A DNA stretch of 64,000 bases from Strix aluco (taxonomy: Eukaryota; Chordata; Aves; Strigiformes; Strigidae). The translations under genes and the position numbers were made by a program. The DNA is taken from NCBI RefSeq assembly GCF_031877795.1, contig NC_133942.1, positions 2,976,001-3,040,000 of the forward strand. Reading direction: 5' to 3'. The notes under the pieces are model-generated. The model did not search any database. It was not told the origin of the DNA and saw only the letters and a program-made list of their open reading frames with translations. Shown piece after piece: positions 26,825-37,335 of the stretch. The stretch's first letter is position 1, and every line of letters starts with the position of its first letter.

Positions 26825-26872
26825 ATTCTTGTTTCCAATGCCCTTCTTCTCTACAATAAGCACACTGATTTA
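26825..26872 (-). pseudogene. Gag nucleocapsid zinc-knuckle remnant
   Basis: The minus strand encodes a single C-x2-C-x4-H-x4-C knuckle (from CAYC to the final C). Between this point and the 5' LTR at 27,684 there are only about 800 bases without recognisable matrix or capsid, so most of gag is deleted. Confidence 0.75.
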
Positions 26873-27660
26873 TTCCTAGGGGTGCATTAAAATCTCGGTT
26901 CCCAGAATTCACAAATCCTCCTCTAAAGTTCCAGTGGCAGGCCACTTTTCCTGATCTTCCAAAACATATAAAGGCCACCAATAATTACAATACTCTTGTC
27001 ATTTGATTTTTATATAAGTCATCATGTATTTCTCCCCAGTGCGTTAACAGACATCCTAACGGGGAAATCTTCGGTACCTTCTCATCAAAAGCCAAATTAC
27101 CAACACTCTTACTCTCGAACAAATGTGTTAGTTTAGATGTCATTTCAAAATATTTTAAAATTCACGCACACACAATCACTCAATCTTTCACTTCATTCTT
27201 CTCCAGCTGCACCCCTCACGGGGTAACAGAACTGCAGATCCAAACTCTGCACTCGCTTCGTACTTGTTTGTATGTCTCAAACTCACACAAACACCACCAA
27301 TTTTTTTTATACTTTTTTTCTGATTTTTTTAATACCAAAATACAAATACCAATAAAAACCTATAGCATATAAGTTTTTCCAATACCCAAATTTGTCCAAC
27401 CCTGCAATAGCTTTCGCTTATGTCTTGCGGGCAGATGCCTCGGCTTCCAAACCAAATGGGTACCCTTTGTCCAACCCTGCGCAGCTTTTGCCATGTCTGA
27501 CAGCCACTTCTCAAACCAAACCAAATAAGAAGTGTCTTACCAATTCCAGGGGACATTGCAAAGAGCCTTATGGATTGGGGATTGATGGGTATCTCCGAGA
27601 ATTCCTCGGTGCCGGCTGGAACAGATCAGGTCCCCGACTCCTCCGGTCTCTTTCAACGAG

Positions 27661-27678
27661 GGCCCATCTGGGTCACCA
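27661..27678 (-). other. Primer-binding site of the provirus
   Basis: The minus strand reads TGGTGACCC and continues AGATGGGCC, five bases after the LTR end. The first nine bases equal those of a tRNA-Trp-type PBS; the remainder matches poorly, so the primer assignment is tentative. Confidence 0.5.
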
Positions 27679-27683
27679 TAAAC

Positions 27684-28317
27684 TGTCACCAAAACAGGAT
27701 AAAAGAACTTATCGACACCAATTTGATGTAGACAGACACTCCTTTACTAACAGCCTGGTGCGCAGGGGAGTCATCTCACCAACAATGCACACCTAACTCG
27801 TGGAGCATGCTGATTATATAGGATACAGTCAGACAGATTAATCAAGTTCTCATGCATAAACATGCTTATTCCTGTAAGTCGTTTTCATATTCCCACCTCT
27901 TTCCAGTCATATGCACTTGAGTCCTGAAATGAGTCAGGGGGCTGCTTTTGTGACCACCACAGACTGCTGACCTAGAAGAAAGACCCTCCAATGCCCCTGA
28001 CTCAAGGACTTTGGCTCACATTGCGATTTTAACATGTTTCAAGGCCCTTTCACTATATGGCTTTTAAAACACCTGGTCTACAGGGCAATAAATATCCTCA
28101 CCAGACAGTCTAACAATGGTACCTCATCTAGCAGCATAACTGGTTGTATGGTTACTTTAAACTAAATACAACATCTCTATGACTACTTAAAACATTACAC
28201 CACTATCTTTTATAAAAACCAATATTTCTGTAAGATTCCATTTAATTGTTTAGTCCTAATCATTCCTATCAAAATCACCATAAATCATCAACTCAAATTA
28301 ATAACAAATCAGTAACA
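27684..28317 (-). repeat. 5' LTR of the provirus
   Basis: 634 bases with TG...CA ends (TGTTACTG to GGTGACA) on the minus strand. Over about 355 aligned bases I count about 38 differences from the 3' LTR, mostly transitions. Confidence 0.88.
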
Positions 28318-28321
28318 CCTG

Positions 28322-30085
28322 CACCTAAAGACTTGTGTGAAGCTTAATATGCAGGTGAAGATAAATTTTGTTTGAATACATTCCTCGTGTAGGATGGACA
28401 GCAAAAAAGCTGTCACTTCAGTGATTACTAAGGAAGAAAAGGTATGGTGTCTAGATACTGTCTGACTGTTACTGAAGATGCTATGAAAGATAACCTTGCA
28501 ATGCAAGGATGTAAACGCAGCCACATGATAGAAGCCAATTGCCTTTAATTGAAACTTTAATCACTTGGTTTGTGTATGTGTATATGCAATCACTAGGGTG
28601 TGTGCATGGGTACTTCCCCCACCACAGACAGTGTTTGAACAGAGAATTACTTGAAAATGGACATGCCATGGTTTTCTTACACTGAAGTAGAAACTTTAAG
28701 TTAACCTCACGTTAACAGCATTATAGGGAAAAAAGACGTCCTGGGTACAGATGGGCGCAGGTAGTGTACCAAGGAAATATAAGTTAATACTGCTCTCTAA
28801 CTGTTGTCAAGATGGAGGAGGGCAAGAAGGAAGAGAAATTTATTAACATCCTGAAAAAAATTACATGCGCAGGAAGACAACAAGGCAGTTGTAATTTAGT
28901 ATAGGATTGATCTACCCAAGTGAACGGACAGCAAGGAGAAAGGGTGCAAAACTTTTAGTCTGATCATCTACCAAAGTGCTATTGAAAGTTGGCAGTGAGG
29001 GTTAACAAACGTACACAAAAAAGCGGGTGGGAGGCCGACCTCTAGCTGCTGACCATGGCATAAAGAGGCCACTGCTGGAAGAGGCCTGAGAGTGGCTGGG
29101 CGCTGCCCTCTTCCCTGAAGCTATTAGTTGCCTGGGTGATTTCAGGCAAGCTCTAAGGCCTCCTTAGAGTTTAGCAGCAATGGAGACTCTGCAGCAACCA
29201 TCTCCTATGGCAATCTATAGCCCATGAAGGTGTTAGATTTCCTATCACTGTGAGGTAAGCTGGTATTATCAGAAACTCAGAAAATGTTCCCTGAAGTGGT
29301 CTTTGAGGAGAAAATAAATGGGAAGAGACTGCAGCTCTTAGGGGCAAAGACAAGCAGGTCATGATCTGGTCCATGGAGAAAAATATTAGTCATGCAGTTC
29401 AAGATGGAATTAATGCATGGTTTCTTAAATCATTGAGCTGAAGAAGCAACACATGTGGAAAAAGGGTGAAGGGGGGAAGAATTATAATACCAGATTGAGG
29501 TGGTGGATAGAGGGTCATTGTTTACTGTGAGTTGAGATGAAGATAGAGGGGACCATTTCAGTGATGATGCTTAGTAGTAGAGCGTAGGGTCACGATCTGT
29601 GTGGCTCATCACAGAAAACTGCAGCTGTCTTCCAGCCACATGGTGTTAGAGTCTTCTCACTTAGCTTCCAGGGGTTGCATTTGAGGTAGTCACCTGAATG
29701 TTGTGGAGAGAAAGTCATGCCCCAAGGGCAATTGATTGAGCTATTTTTTCTGTCTAAAATACCTTGGGAAGTGACAAATTTCTTCTTGTGACTCTGTAAT
29801 AGATATAAAATGGATGCAATGAGTAACTTAGATGGAAACTTCTAAACTGTGGCAGGTAAAAACCTATGTGCTGAACTGGTGTTGATAGCTATATGTTCAA
29901 AATCAAATGGTCTTGAGCCCAATAGCCATATTTGAGTGCAAGAAAAACTGATATTGCATATAGTGATTACCCTATAGCTTCACAGTCAGCATCAAACGTA
30001 TTCTTCAGGATGCAGTTGTCTGTGGGATGATGAGGTTGTGAGGAAGTGGAGTATGTTTCATCTTTTTTCTGTTTTTCAGGAAGTC
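28322..30085. other. TCR-delta-like locus spacer between provirus and D segment 1
   Basis: No gene, repeat family or acceptable RSS found. A CACTGTG at 29,246 lacks a nonamer at 12 or 23 bases. Confidence 0.5.
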
Positions 30086-30164
30086 AGTTTGTGTTGGGTG
30101 GTTCAGTCCCCTTCAACCACTGTGATACCTACCCCACACAGTGATGAATAGTCATACAAAAATA
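30086..30164 (-). promoter_or_regulatory. D segment 1 (D-delta) with 12-RSS and 23-RSS
   Basis: In transcription order: nonamer TATTTTTGT (30,156-30,164), exactly 12-base spacer, perfect heptamer CACTGTG (30,137-30,143), 12-base D TGGGGTAGGTAT (30,125-30,136), perfect heptamer CACAGTG (30,118-30,124), exactly 23-base spacer, nonamer ACACAAACT (30,086-30,094, 7 of 9 to consensus). Same architecture as D segment 2. Frames read WGRY and GVG; the third has a stop. It lies 2.5 kb downstream of the V segment. Confidence 0.8.
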
Positions 30165-31439
30165 CTTGTCTTTTCATTTCAGTGTCAGGTGACACCCCTT
30201 CTTTGATGTCTCTCAAATACTGCATTTTGTCTTCCTCTGCTCTTTTATTGTTGGATAATTAAACCACATGGAAATTGCCATAAATTAAAAATAGCATTGC
30301 CAGAATCACTTTTATTGTAGATTAAGCTCTCTTACTGAAACATTGACCATTCTTGGTGACACTGATTATGGATTGATTTGGACTGTAACAGCCCTTTCAA
30401 CTCAAATTACTTGATTTCAGATATATTTTTAATAAGCTTCTAGAGATTTCAAGGTAGGACATTTTCTTAAGAATGTCAAGAGCCAGCTGTCCCACATTAA
30501 CTGTCAGTTTATTTTTTTCTTACATATCAGAGCTATGAATGACGTAAAATTATTTATATCTCTGATATTTTCATACTCCTGCAAAATGAGCCTGTGATAC
30601 CCAAATTCTTCAGAGATTAATTTTGCTTGCTATCATTGTCACTTCTTCTGTGAGGATGGAAGGGATGTTAGCAGATTGCCAAGTCCCAACCCCCTGCTTT
30701 AAGCATGGTCAGTGTTAAAGGATCTCACCAGATCGTGGGTATCTCTAGGCTGGCTTTATTAACAACTCAGAGCTGGGCCATCACCTCAGTGAGTGGCAAC
30801 AACTCACAAAAAGTGCCCTCTATATACATGATCTAACATACAATACAAAGAGTCTTTGGTGATTTTCCAGGAGCTTTCAGCTCTCAACTCATCATTAATT
30901 TCAAAAGTCCATTGTATTCCACAGTTTCGGCTACTTCTTATTGTTGCGTTCCAACTCCTCTTTGGACACTGCTGTTCACTGATGCAGTCTTCAGTCATCA
31001 TGGTTACTTATCTTCTGAACAATCTTCCTCATAATTCACTTTTAGACTTCTGAGAAAAGACCCAAAATGTTCTATTTAACATATACTTAATCTATGTCTA
31101 GCTTTTCATTACTTAGCCTTTCTAAATTGCTTAAACTGTCAGTATTGTTCCTAGGGCACCTGTGCTCTATTAATTAAACCTATAAAACAATATTTATTAA
31201 TTATTCCTGCTATTAATAATATCCTAAAAGAGTTTTCTAAAGCTTGTTCCTTTTACAAATTCCCCCCTTTTGTTTTTCCATCACACTCCTGCGATCCTTC
31301 TTATTTATAATTCTACACCTCTCTTGCTATCTTCTGCATTATAAAAGGACAACCAATGCAACACTGAAACAAAACAATCACACAGACTATTATGACTATA
31401 ATCTTCAAAACAATGCAATTAATTTCTTTAACCAAGTCA

Positions 31440-32160
31440 TTAGACAACACAAGAAAAAGACTCCACAACCTCTCTGGGCAACCTGTGCCAGTGCTTTGTC
31501 ACTCTCAGTAAAAAAGTGTTTCCTTAAGTACAGAGGGAACCTCCTGTGTTTCCATTTGTGCCCACCGCCTCTTGTCCTGTCAGTCGGCATCATTGGAAAG
31601 AGCTTCTGTCCTCTTTACACCCTCCCTTCAGGTATTCATTGATAAGAAGCCCTCTGAGCCTTCTCTTCTTCAGGCTGAACAATCTCAGCTCTCTCAGCCT
31701 TTCCTCACAGGAGAGGTGCTGCAATCCCTTAATCATCTTTGTGTCCCTTTGCTGGACCATCTCCAGTATGTCCATGTCTCTTCATACTGGGGAGCCCAGC
31801 ACTAGACATAGCTTCCAGATGCGCCTCATCAATCCTGAGCAGAGAAGGACCCCCTCCCTTGACCTGCTGGCAATGCCAGCCCAGGATACCATTTGCTTTC
31901 TTTGCCTTCTTCCTCTCTCTTCTTCTTCGCCACCTCTGTGCCCTCAGAGGCACCTCCCTCTCTCCTCATGGTCCCTTGCTTGCAGGCTCCTCTCACCTAA
32001 ACAGCCCCATCAGCCCAAAAGCCTTTCCCCTTGTGCAGTGATGTTTTACACATGCTGCTGCAGTGTGACACTGCTCAAGCTCCATGTCAGGTCCAGGATG
32101 TGACAAAGCATCCATCCACCTTTCCGTGCCCAGAGCTGTGCGGGTTCCTACCCTCCAAGG
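31440..32160 (-). mobile_element. CR1 LINE fragment (reverse-transcriptase 3' part)
   Basis: Minus-strand reading gives the CR1 block [20 protein letters not shown] (31,590-31,775 frame) followed by the typical downstream text. Both ends are truncated and the 3' UTR tail is missing. It lies between D segment 1 and the V segment. Confidence 0.8.
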
Positions 32161-32627
32161 ATACAACCCCTTCTTTACAGGAGAGGGTTGGACAGACAGG
32201 TTGGGGCAGATTTGGGCTGCACAGAGAAGGAGCCATGTGCCCTCCTGTGGTGCCTACACTGGCTCCACAGCATCCCTACCCAGAGAGATGCTCTAATGTG
32301 GTCCCTTTGTTCCTTAACTCCTGGGATTAAAGAAGCACCAGGGTAACTGTGAGGAAGAGGCAGTGATGGTTGCTTGTGCTGAGGTCTGTGAATAGAGTCA
32401 GTGCTGTCTGAGGGGTTTGGGGATTGGCCTGCCCATGGGACTTATTCACACATGAATTTTATTTCTAGCTTCCATTATAAATGTCAAATTTTAGTGCAAA
32501 TTCAGTTGCCCATGGATAGACTGGGAGTTCCAACATTTATTAATCCCAAACCTCACTGATATTTCCCAGACCATGTACAGGCAACTGTCATTTTAAGAAA
32601 GGGCCCTCCCACCACAGGAGTACTCCC

Positions 32628-32666
32628 CCTTTTTGTGCTGCCTCTCCCTCCACTGGCATCACTGTG
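32628..32666 (-). promoter_or_regulatory. 23-RSS of the VH-like segment
   Basis: Minus strand: perfect heptamer CACAGTG (32,660-32,666), exactly 23-base spacer (32,637-32,659), nonamer ACAAAAAGG (32,628-32,636, 7 of 9 to consensus). It can pair with the 12-RSS on the 5' side of either D segment. Confidence 0.9.
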
Positions 32667-32982
32667 TTCTGCCTGGCACAGAAATAGGTGGCTGTGTCAA
32701 AGGCTGTAAGGTCATGCAGCTGCAGAGAAATCTTGTTTTTGTCTTTATCTGCAGAGATGCTGACTCGGCCTTGGAAGGGTGGGGCATAGCCTGTGTTATT
32801 TCCAAAAGGATAGATCCAGCCTAGAAATTGCAGCTCCCCTCCTGGGGCCTGACGGACACAATTCCAGTCATATCGAGGGCTATCCAGAGGTGCTCCCATT
32901 ACAGTACAGGTGAGTGGGAGTGATCCAGAAACCTTCCCCTCCTTGGGACCAGATGCCACCATCTTTATTGGGGAAAGGGAAC
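32667..32982 (-). CDS. Intact VH-like variable segment (VH-delta type)
   Basis: The V exon starts at 32982 after a gtcttttcag acceptor and ends at the RSS. It is open throughout: first cysteine in LPLTCTV, FR2 CVRQAPGGELQFLGWI, CDR2 with FGNNTGY (an N-glycosylation site), FR3 RVSISADKDKNKISLQL, DTATYFCAR before the RSS. The framework is that of antibody heavy-chain V domains rather than ordinary V-alpha/delta. Odd point: the invariant Trp before VRQ is Cys (W-N-C-V-R-Q), with a Trp two residues earlier. No leader exon lies within the usual few hundred bases; the exon at 35,554-35,626 fits in phase. It would be the antigen-binding part of a delta chain after V-D-J joining. Confidence 0.9.
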
Positions 32983-33059
32983 CTGAAAAGACACAGGGCA
33001 GGTGTGAGATTTGAGTGTCTATGAAAGAACTTATGGGTACAATAGTCCATCCTGGGGTT

Positions 33060-33319
33060 GTAGGGTGCACAAAACCAGAATTTTGGCCTTTAGTTCCAGG
33101 AGTTATCCCTAGAGGCAGTGGCTTGCCCAGACACCACAGACTCATATTTCTTTGTGCTGGTCAAAGGACTGCTGAGACAGGAGACCCATAAGAATCTGGG
33201 TAACTGCTCATAAACATGCCATAGCTTTAAATATGAATCCAGAAGCTTGGCAGAAGGAGAGCATGTGGCCCTTCCTAATCTTTCTGCTCCCTTCACCAGC
33301 TATGCCTGGATCCACATCC
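33060..33319 (-). pseudogene. VH-like pseudogene
   Basis: Starts after a tgcacag acceptor at 33319. Reads FR1 remains leading into SFCQASGFIFKAM, then after a stop and frame change WVSCLSS and YESVVSGQATASRDNSWN, an FR2-FR3 relic, then a stop. No RSS is recognisable at its end, which lies only about 80 bases before the intact V exon. The right-hand limit is approximate. Confidence 0.75.
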
Positions 33320-34367
33320 CTGTGCACAGAGATTACAGAGAGCAGGGCAGGGACACATGGGAAATTGGTTTGCCAGTTGCACATGAGCCCCAGAGGGACA
33401 GGAAGCATGGGGCTCTTAAACCTGCCCAGGAAATGACCTGCCCCTAGAAAATCCCAAGGCTGCTCAGAGTGAGACTCTGCACAGCTCCATGGGGCAGTTA
33501 TTGGCTTTGTCGTGGAATGTCTTCCCCTTACTCCATGCTCAGAAAAATCTCTGAAAACTCCCCTCGTCTGCACTGCACCAGCATCCCACCCCACCTAAAA
33601 ATGGAAGATGATTTCTGTACATGGATTCATCTTATGCAATTAGATTTGGGCAGTAGCAAGCCAAGGTGTGCAGGGGCAACCCAGGCCTCCTCAGTCCCAG
33701 TCTCTCTCTGCTTCCTTCATGGGTCTCATCTCCCAGCAGTGCTGTTCGGGGAACAAGGTCAGGAGCCAAGGACCCATCCTCTATGGGATCATGTCCTGTT
33801 TTGGGGCAGGGAGAAGAGAAACTAATTCCCAAAGGAACACAGGGAGGAGCAGAGCCCAACTCTTCACTCCCAGAAGGGAGAGGCAAGACCTGGGTTGGGC
33901 AGACAGAATCTGTGACCCTTCTGGACCTATCACACACCTCCCAGCAGCAGTGGGAACAAGAGCCCAGGGGACAAATCAGTTCCAGTCACTGCATGGGTAG
34001 AGGTGGTGTGAGCATGCTGTGCTCATCTTTGGTGCTCATTTACACCCTTTGTGGGACCATGGTCTAAATGTACCCTGCAGTCCTGCAGGAGTATGTGTCA
34101 GAGCTGTGATCCTTCTGGGCTCTGCTAGGTTCTTCTAGCCCTGACTCAGCAGAAGGAGAGGCATCCCCTGCTCCACTCCCTCTTCCCCAACAGAAGTTCT
34201 CCTCTTCCTCCTCTTGCATTCACAAGAGTGTCTAGTTCTCTTTCTATCCTCTTTCCTGCAGTGCTTCACACTGGCCCTTTTGTATCAGTGCCCTGGGGTG
34301 GAAACTGGAAGGGCTGGAGGTAGAGGACAGGCAGGAGCTCACTGATCCCAGGGTGAGCAGACACAGA

Positions 34368-34689
34368 GGATTTTGCCTGGTTCCTGACTGGCTCCTGAAC
34401 GCTGTGCTAAGTCACCACATGCAAAATTAGTTTGTAGGGTCCTGAGGATGCAGGGTGAAGAAGACCAGAAATGTGCTCTGGGAGCTGCTCCTAGAGGTGG
34501 TGGTTTGTCTGTCCACAGCAGCCCCATACTGCAATGTGGAAGAACTGTGGTTGATGTAGGAGACAAACTTGGCACACACTAGGCATCTGTTGGTATAAGT
34601 GAAACCCAAAGTTCAGAGGTTTGGATGCAAGAGAGATGCATTGAGCCCCTGGGTGCTGTCAGCCCCTCTCCATTCGCCTCCAGCCACAC
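34368..34689 (-). pseudogene. VH-like pseudogene with decayed 23-RSS
   Basis: The V exon spans 34,407-34,689, after a gctctcag acceptor. FR1 reads GEGLTAPRGSMHLSC; after a frameshift, FVSYINHSSSTLQYGAAV and TSRSSSQSTF give FR2-FR3. The usual YYC end is replaced by a stop followed by FCMW. The RSS follows: heptamer CACAGCG (34,400-34,406), exactly 23-base spacer, nonamer GCAAAATCC (34,368-34,376). A leader exon lies about 400 bases upstream. Confidence 0.8.
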
Positions 34690-35095
34690 CTGAGAGCTCA
34701 TATCTTCCAAGACACATGGCCACAGTCACAGCAACAAGAGGATAGGTGCAGGGTGCCCTATCACTTTCACCTGTTGTCCCCCTCACTCAGGGTTGCTCCC
34801 CACCACTGACAGACTGTCCATTCAGCTGAGGCACAGCGTTTGGTAGGGGAGAAGGAGAATGCTGGGGGGCTACAATCCCTTCCTCTCCCTTTTACAGAAA
34901 GAAGTTAAATCTCCAAAGAACTTCCCATTCCCCCACACCACCATTCTCTTTCCATGAGCTGGATACCCCAATATGTGGATAAATTAAATGTGACGGAGCA
35001 GGAATGCATGGGATAGGAATTACAGTGGAGCATGGAAATACCTGGGCACACAAATGACCCTGTGTTCCTGGGACCTCTCTTGGGACCTGCCTTAC

Positions 35096-35150
35096 TTCCT
35101 GCAGTAGCTGCTAAAAGGAGACATGACAGCATAAGGACCATCCTGCCCAT
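35096..35150 (-). pseudogene. Leader exon of the 34.4-kb VH pseudogene
   Basis: The minus strand encodes a hydrophobic signal-like peptide, MVLMLSCLLLAATAG from ATG 35,141 (or MGR earlier from 35,150), ending before GTAAGG. Position and intron length suit the pseudogene V exon at 34,689. Confidence 0.6.
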
Positions 35151-35553
35151 GCTCCTTCTCCAGCCAGAGCTAAGCCCAGAGTTGGACTGGCTCCCCACTC
35201 CCACCCACATCAGGACAGTGCAGGGCTGAGCAATGCTCTGGGGATCTGGAGAGAGGGGTCAAGATACCATGGGAGGACAGACCTCAGATCTTCCTAGGTC
35301 AGGAAGAACCAGCTTGGGCTCCCATCCCTTCTACCCCTTGGTCTGGTGAACATCTCTTCTATGCCTGGCAGTGGGGTACTGCAGGGCTATGTCAGATCTC
35401 CATCTCTCTATCGGTCCCCCAACCTCCACACATTCTACGGGAGAGCAGGAAAGGGCAAAGTATTTTTGGAATGATAAAGGTTCCAGGCAGAGGGAAATAC
35501 AAAAAACCCATCGCCATGTCCTCTTCCCAGGAAAAGGGGTGAGGGGTTCTCAC

Positions 35554-35626
35554 CTTTAAGGGCTGCAGCAAAGGTGATGACCAGGATCCAGAGGAGCATT
35601 GCAGGCTTCCCCAGAGGAATTTGCAT
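35554..35626 (-). CDS. Leader (signal peptide) exon, probably of the intact VH-like segment
   Basis: A 73-base exon from ATG 35,626 to a GTGAGA donor. It encodes MQIPLGKPAMLLWILVITF followed by AAALK, a good signal peptide, and ends in phase 1. The intact V exon begins GT, giving Lys-Gly-Ser across the joint. The implied intron is 2.57 kb and contains both pseudogenes, far longer than usual for V genes; alternatively this leader is orphaned. The start codon overlaps ATGCAAAT, an exact Ig octamer, probably by chance. Confidence 0.65.
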
Positions 35627-36179
35627 GGTGCACCATGAAATAGGAAAGTAAAACTGTGGGGCTGAAAAGGGCTTAGACCTTCCTCTATCCGAGTCAGCAG
35701 AGAAATGCCCTGTCCTCCCAGCACTGAAGACTCAGACCTCCTTGCAACCCCAGGCAGATTTGCAACCTTTTCTGAGCAACCCCTTTGTAGTTGCAGGTGC
35801 TTCATACACTGAGGAGTTGGATAAATTTGTCACTGCTGGCCTGGGTGGGGACAGGAAACCACATTCCCTTTTTTGTACCTGCTCAGCCTGCACAGGAAAC
35901 ACAGAGACGTCTCTTTGTCTCCCCAGGGCCCCTCATACAGGTATCTCTGAACCAGAGCCTGTGGCCCTGTAGATGGCTGTGGTCGTGTAGGTGGCTGGGA
36001 AGGGACAAGCAAGGTAATGTGGAGAGGGTCTTTTCCCTGGGAGTGATATCTTCCCTCCCTCCCTCCCTCTGCATGGCCCAAACCTGTTGCCCCACCCCCA
36101 GACAAGAGTTACATCTACCAGATCTGGGAGGGAGCAGGAGGATTTTCACTTCTGACTCCTCTGTGTCCATATAACTGTG

Positions 36180-37109
36180 AAAGCCTCTTTCCATAGTGGT
36201 CCACTTACTTGGTCGACATGCAAAGTCGTCCTTGAAGGGATACCTCTCTCTCACACTTGACAGAAGTCGCCTCCAGAGACTGAGATTTTGTGTCTCCTTT
36301 TCAATGACTTTGTCAATGCCCCCTTCCCTAGACAGGGATCCCAGCTGCCTCGCCTCCCTGCCCTCTAGTTCCATGCTACTGGCCCCACTATCGCAGCATT
36401 GGAGCAGCCAGGTAACGAGTTGCTCACCTGGATGGTGGCTGAAATCTTTTCGCATGTCTCGCAACTTGCTCAGGGATAAGGATTGGGTGACTATCACTGG
36501 CTCTGCCTCCTCCTCCTGTTGGCGTGATGGGCCTGGTTCATCATCACCCTGTACACTGTGAGGGGATTTTCTTGCGTATTTCTTCTTCCGTATGGGAGCA
36601 ACTGACACCAACATGGGTTGGCTCTCTGGTTCAGCTGCAGCGTCTGTCCTTGGGGTTGTAGTGGCTGCAGTTTCTGTTACTTTGTCACCAGATCCAGACC
36701 CCTTCTTTTCCTCTTGAGGGTGCTGAACAGTGTTTAATAGCACTCGATAAGCATGGGCTAGGCCCCAACATGTTGCAGTGAGCTGTGCCTCTCTGGAATT
36801 ACCCAGGTGACAACATACTTTTTCCAAAGATTTTACTAGTTCTTCAGGATTCTGCACCTGTGCAGGAGTGAAGTTCCAATACACCGGAGGTGCCCACTGT
36901 TCTAGGTACTTGCCCATGCTGTCCCACACCCCCAGCCACTCATAATTCTCCAACCTTGGGGTAGATTTCCAAGGGATACTCTTAAATAGTTGCTTAATGC
37001 TGAACAAAAGCTGAACCACATGCAGGAACACACCGGCTCCCAGCAGTAAGGCAACCATGTTAATGTCAACATGCCAAAGATATTTGAAATTCCTGAATTT
37101 CTCAAACAC
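36180..37109 (-). pseudogene. ERVK-like gag fragment
   Basis: An open minus-strand frame starting at 37,109. After a hydrophobic N-terminus and a charged middle, it shows the segment LSLSKLRDMRKDF through WLLQCCD and LSLWRRLLSSVRERYPF, characteristic of gag-like ORFs in avian endogenous retroviruses. Downstream of about 36,180 the frame continues to 35,883, but the sequence no longer looks retroviral. No pol follows, so the element is cut off within gag. Confidence 0.65.
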
Positions 37110-37311
37110 AGTTGTAAATACACCAGGGCCGATGACTGCACCCTATCATAGATGAACATCACATAGTACAGTAAAAACAAAATCTTAACCCAACTCTCAC
37201 AGACTGTGAGCAACAGTATGGGAAATACATATTGCAAATGAGGTGATAAAATCTTAAGGAGCCAAGCAAGTAACATTATTACCTGTTCTGTCGCTATCTC
37301 AAATGTTATCA

Positions 37312-37330
37312 GGTCCCATGTTGGGCACCA
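37312..37330 (-). other. tRNA-Lys-type primer-binding site
   Basis: The minus strand reads TGGTGCCCAACATGGGACC five bases after the LTR end. It is close to the TGGYGCCCAACGTGG form used by betaretrovirus/ERVK elements. Confidence 0.7.
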
Positions 37331-37335
37331 AAAAC

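Larger units (their letters stand above)
20835..28317 (-). mobile_element. Defective gammaretrovirus-like endogenous provirus
   Basis: The provirus runs on the minus strand: 5' LTR 27,684-28,317, PBS at about 27,661-27,678, gag remnant, pro, pol, env, polypurine tract 21,473-21,484, 3' LTR 20,835-21,472. CCTG flanks both sides (20,831-20,834 and 28,318-28,321), a 4-base target duplication as gammaretroviruses make. Coding parts are full of stops and frameshifts, and most of gag is missing. It sits between the two D segments of the TCR-delta-like locus, so V-to-D2 or D1-to-D2 joining would delete it. Confidence 0.88.

Noticed and set aside
29246..29252. CACTGTG heptamer as a further RSS
   Set aside because: No nonamer at 12 or 23 bases on either side.
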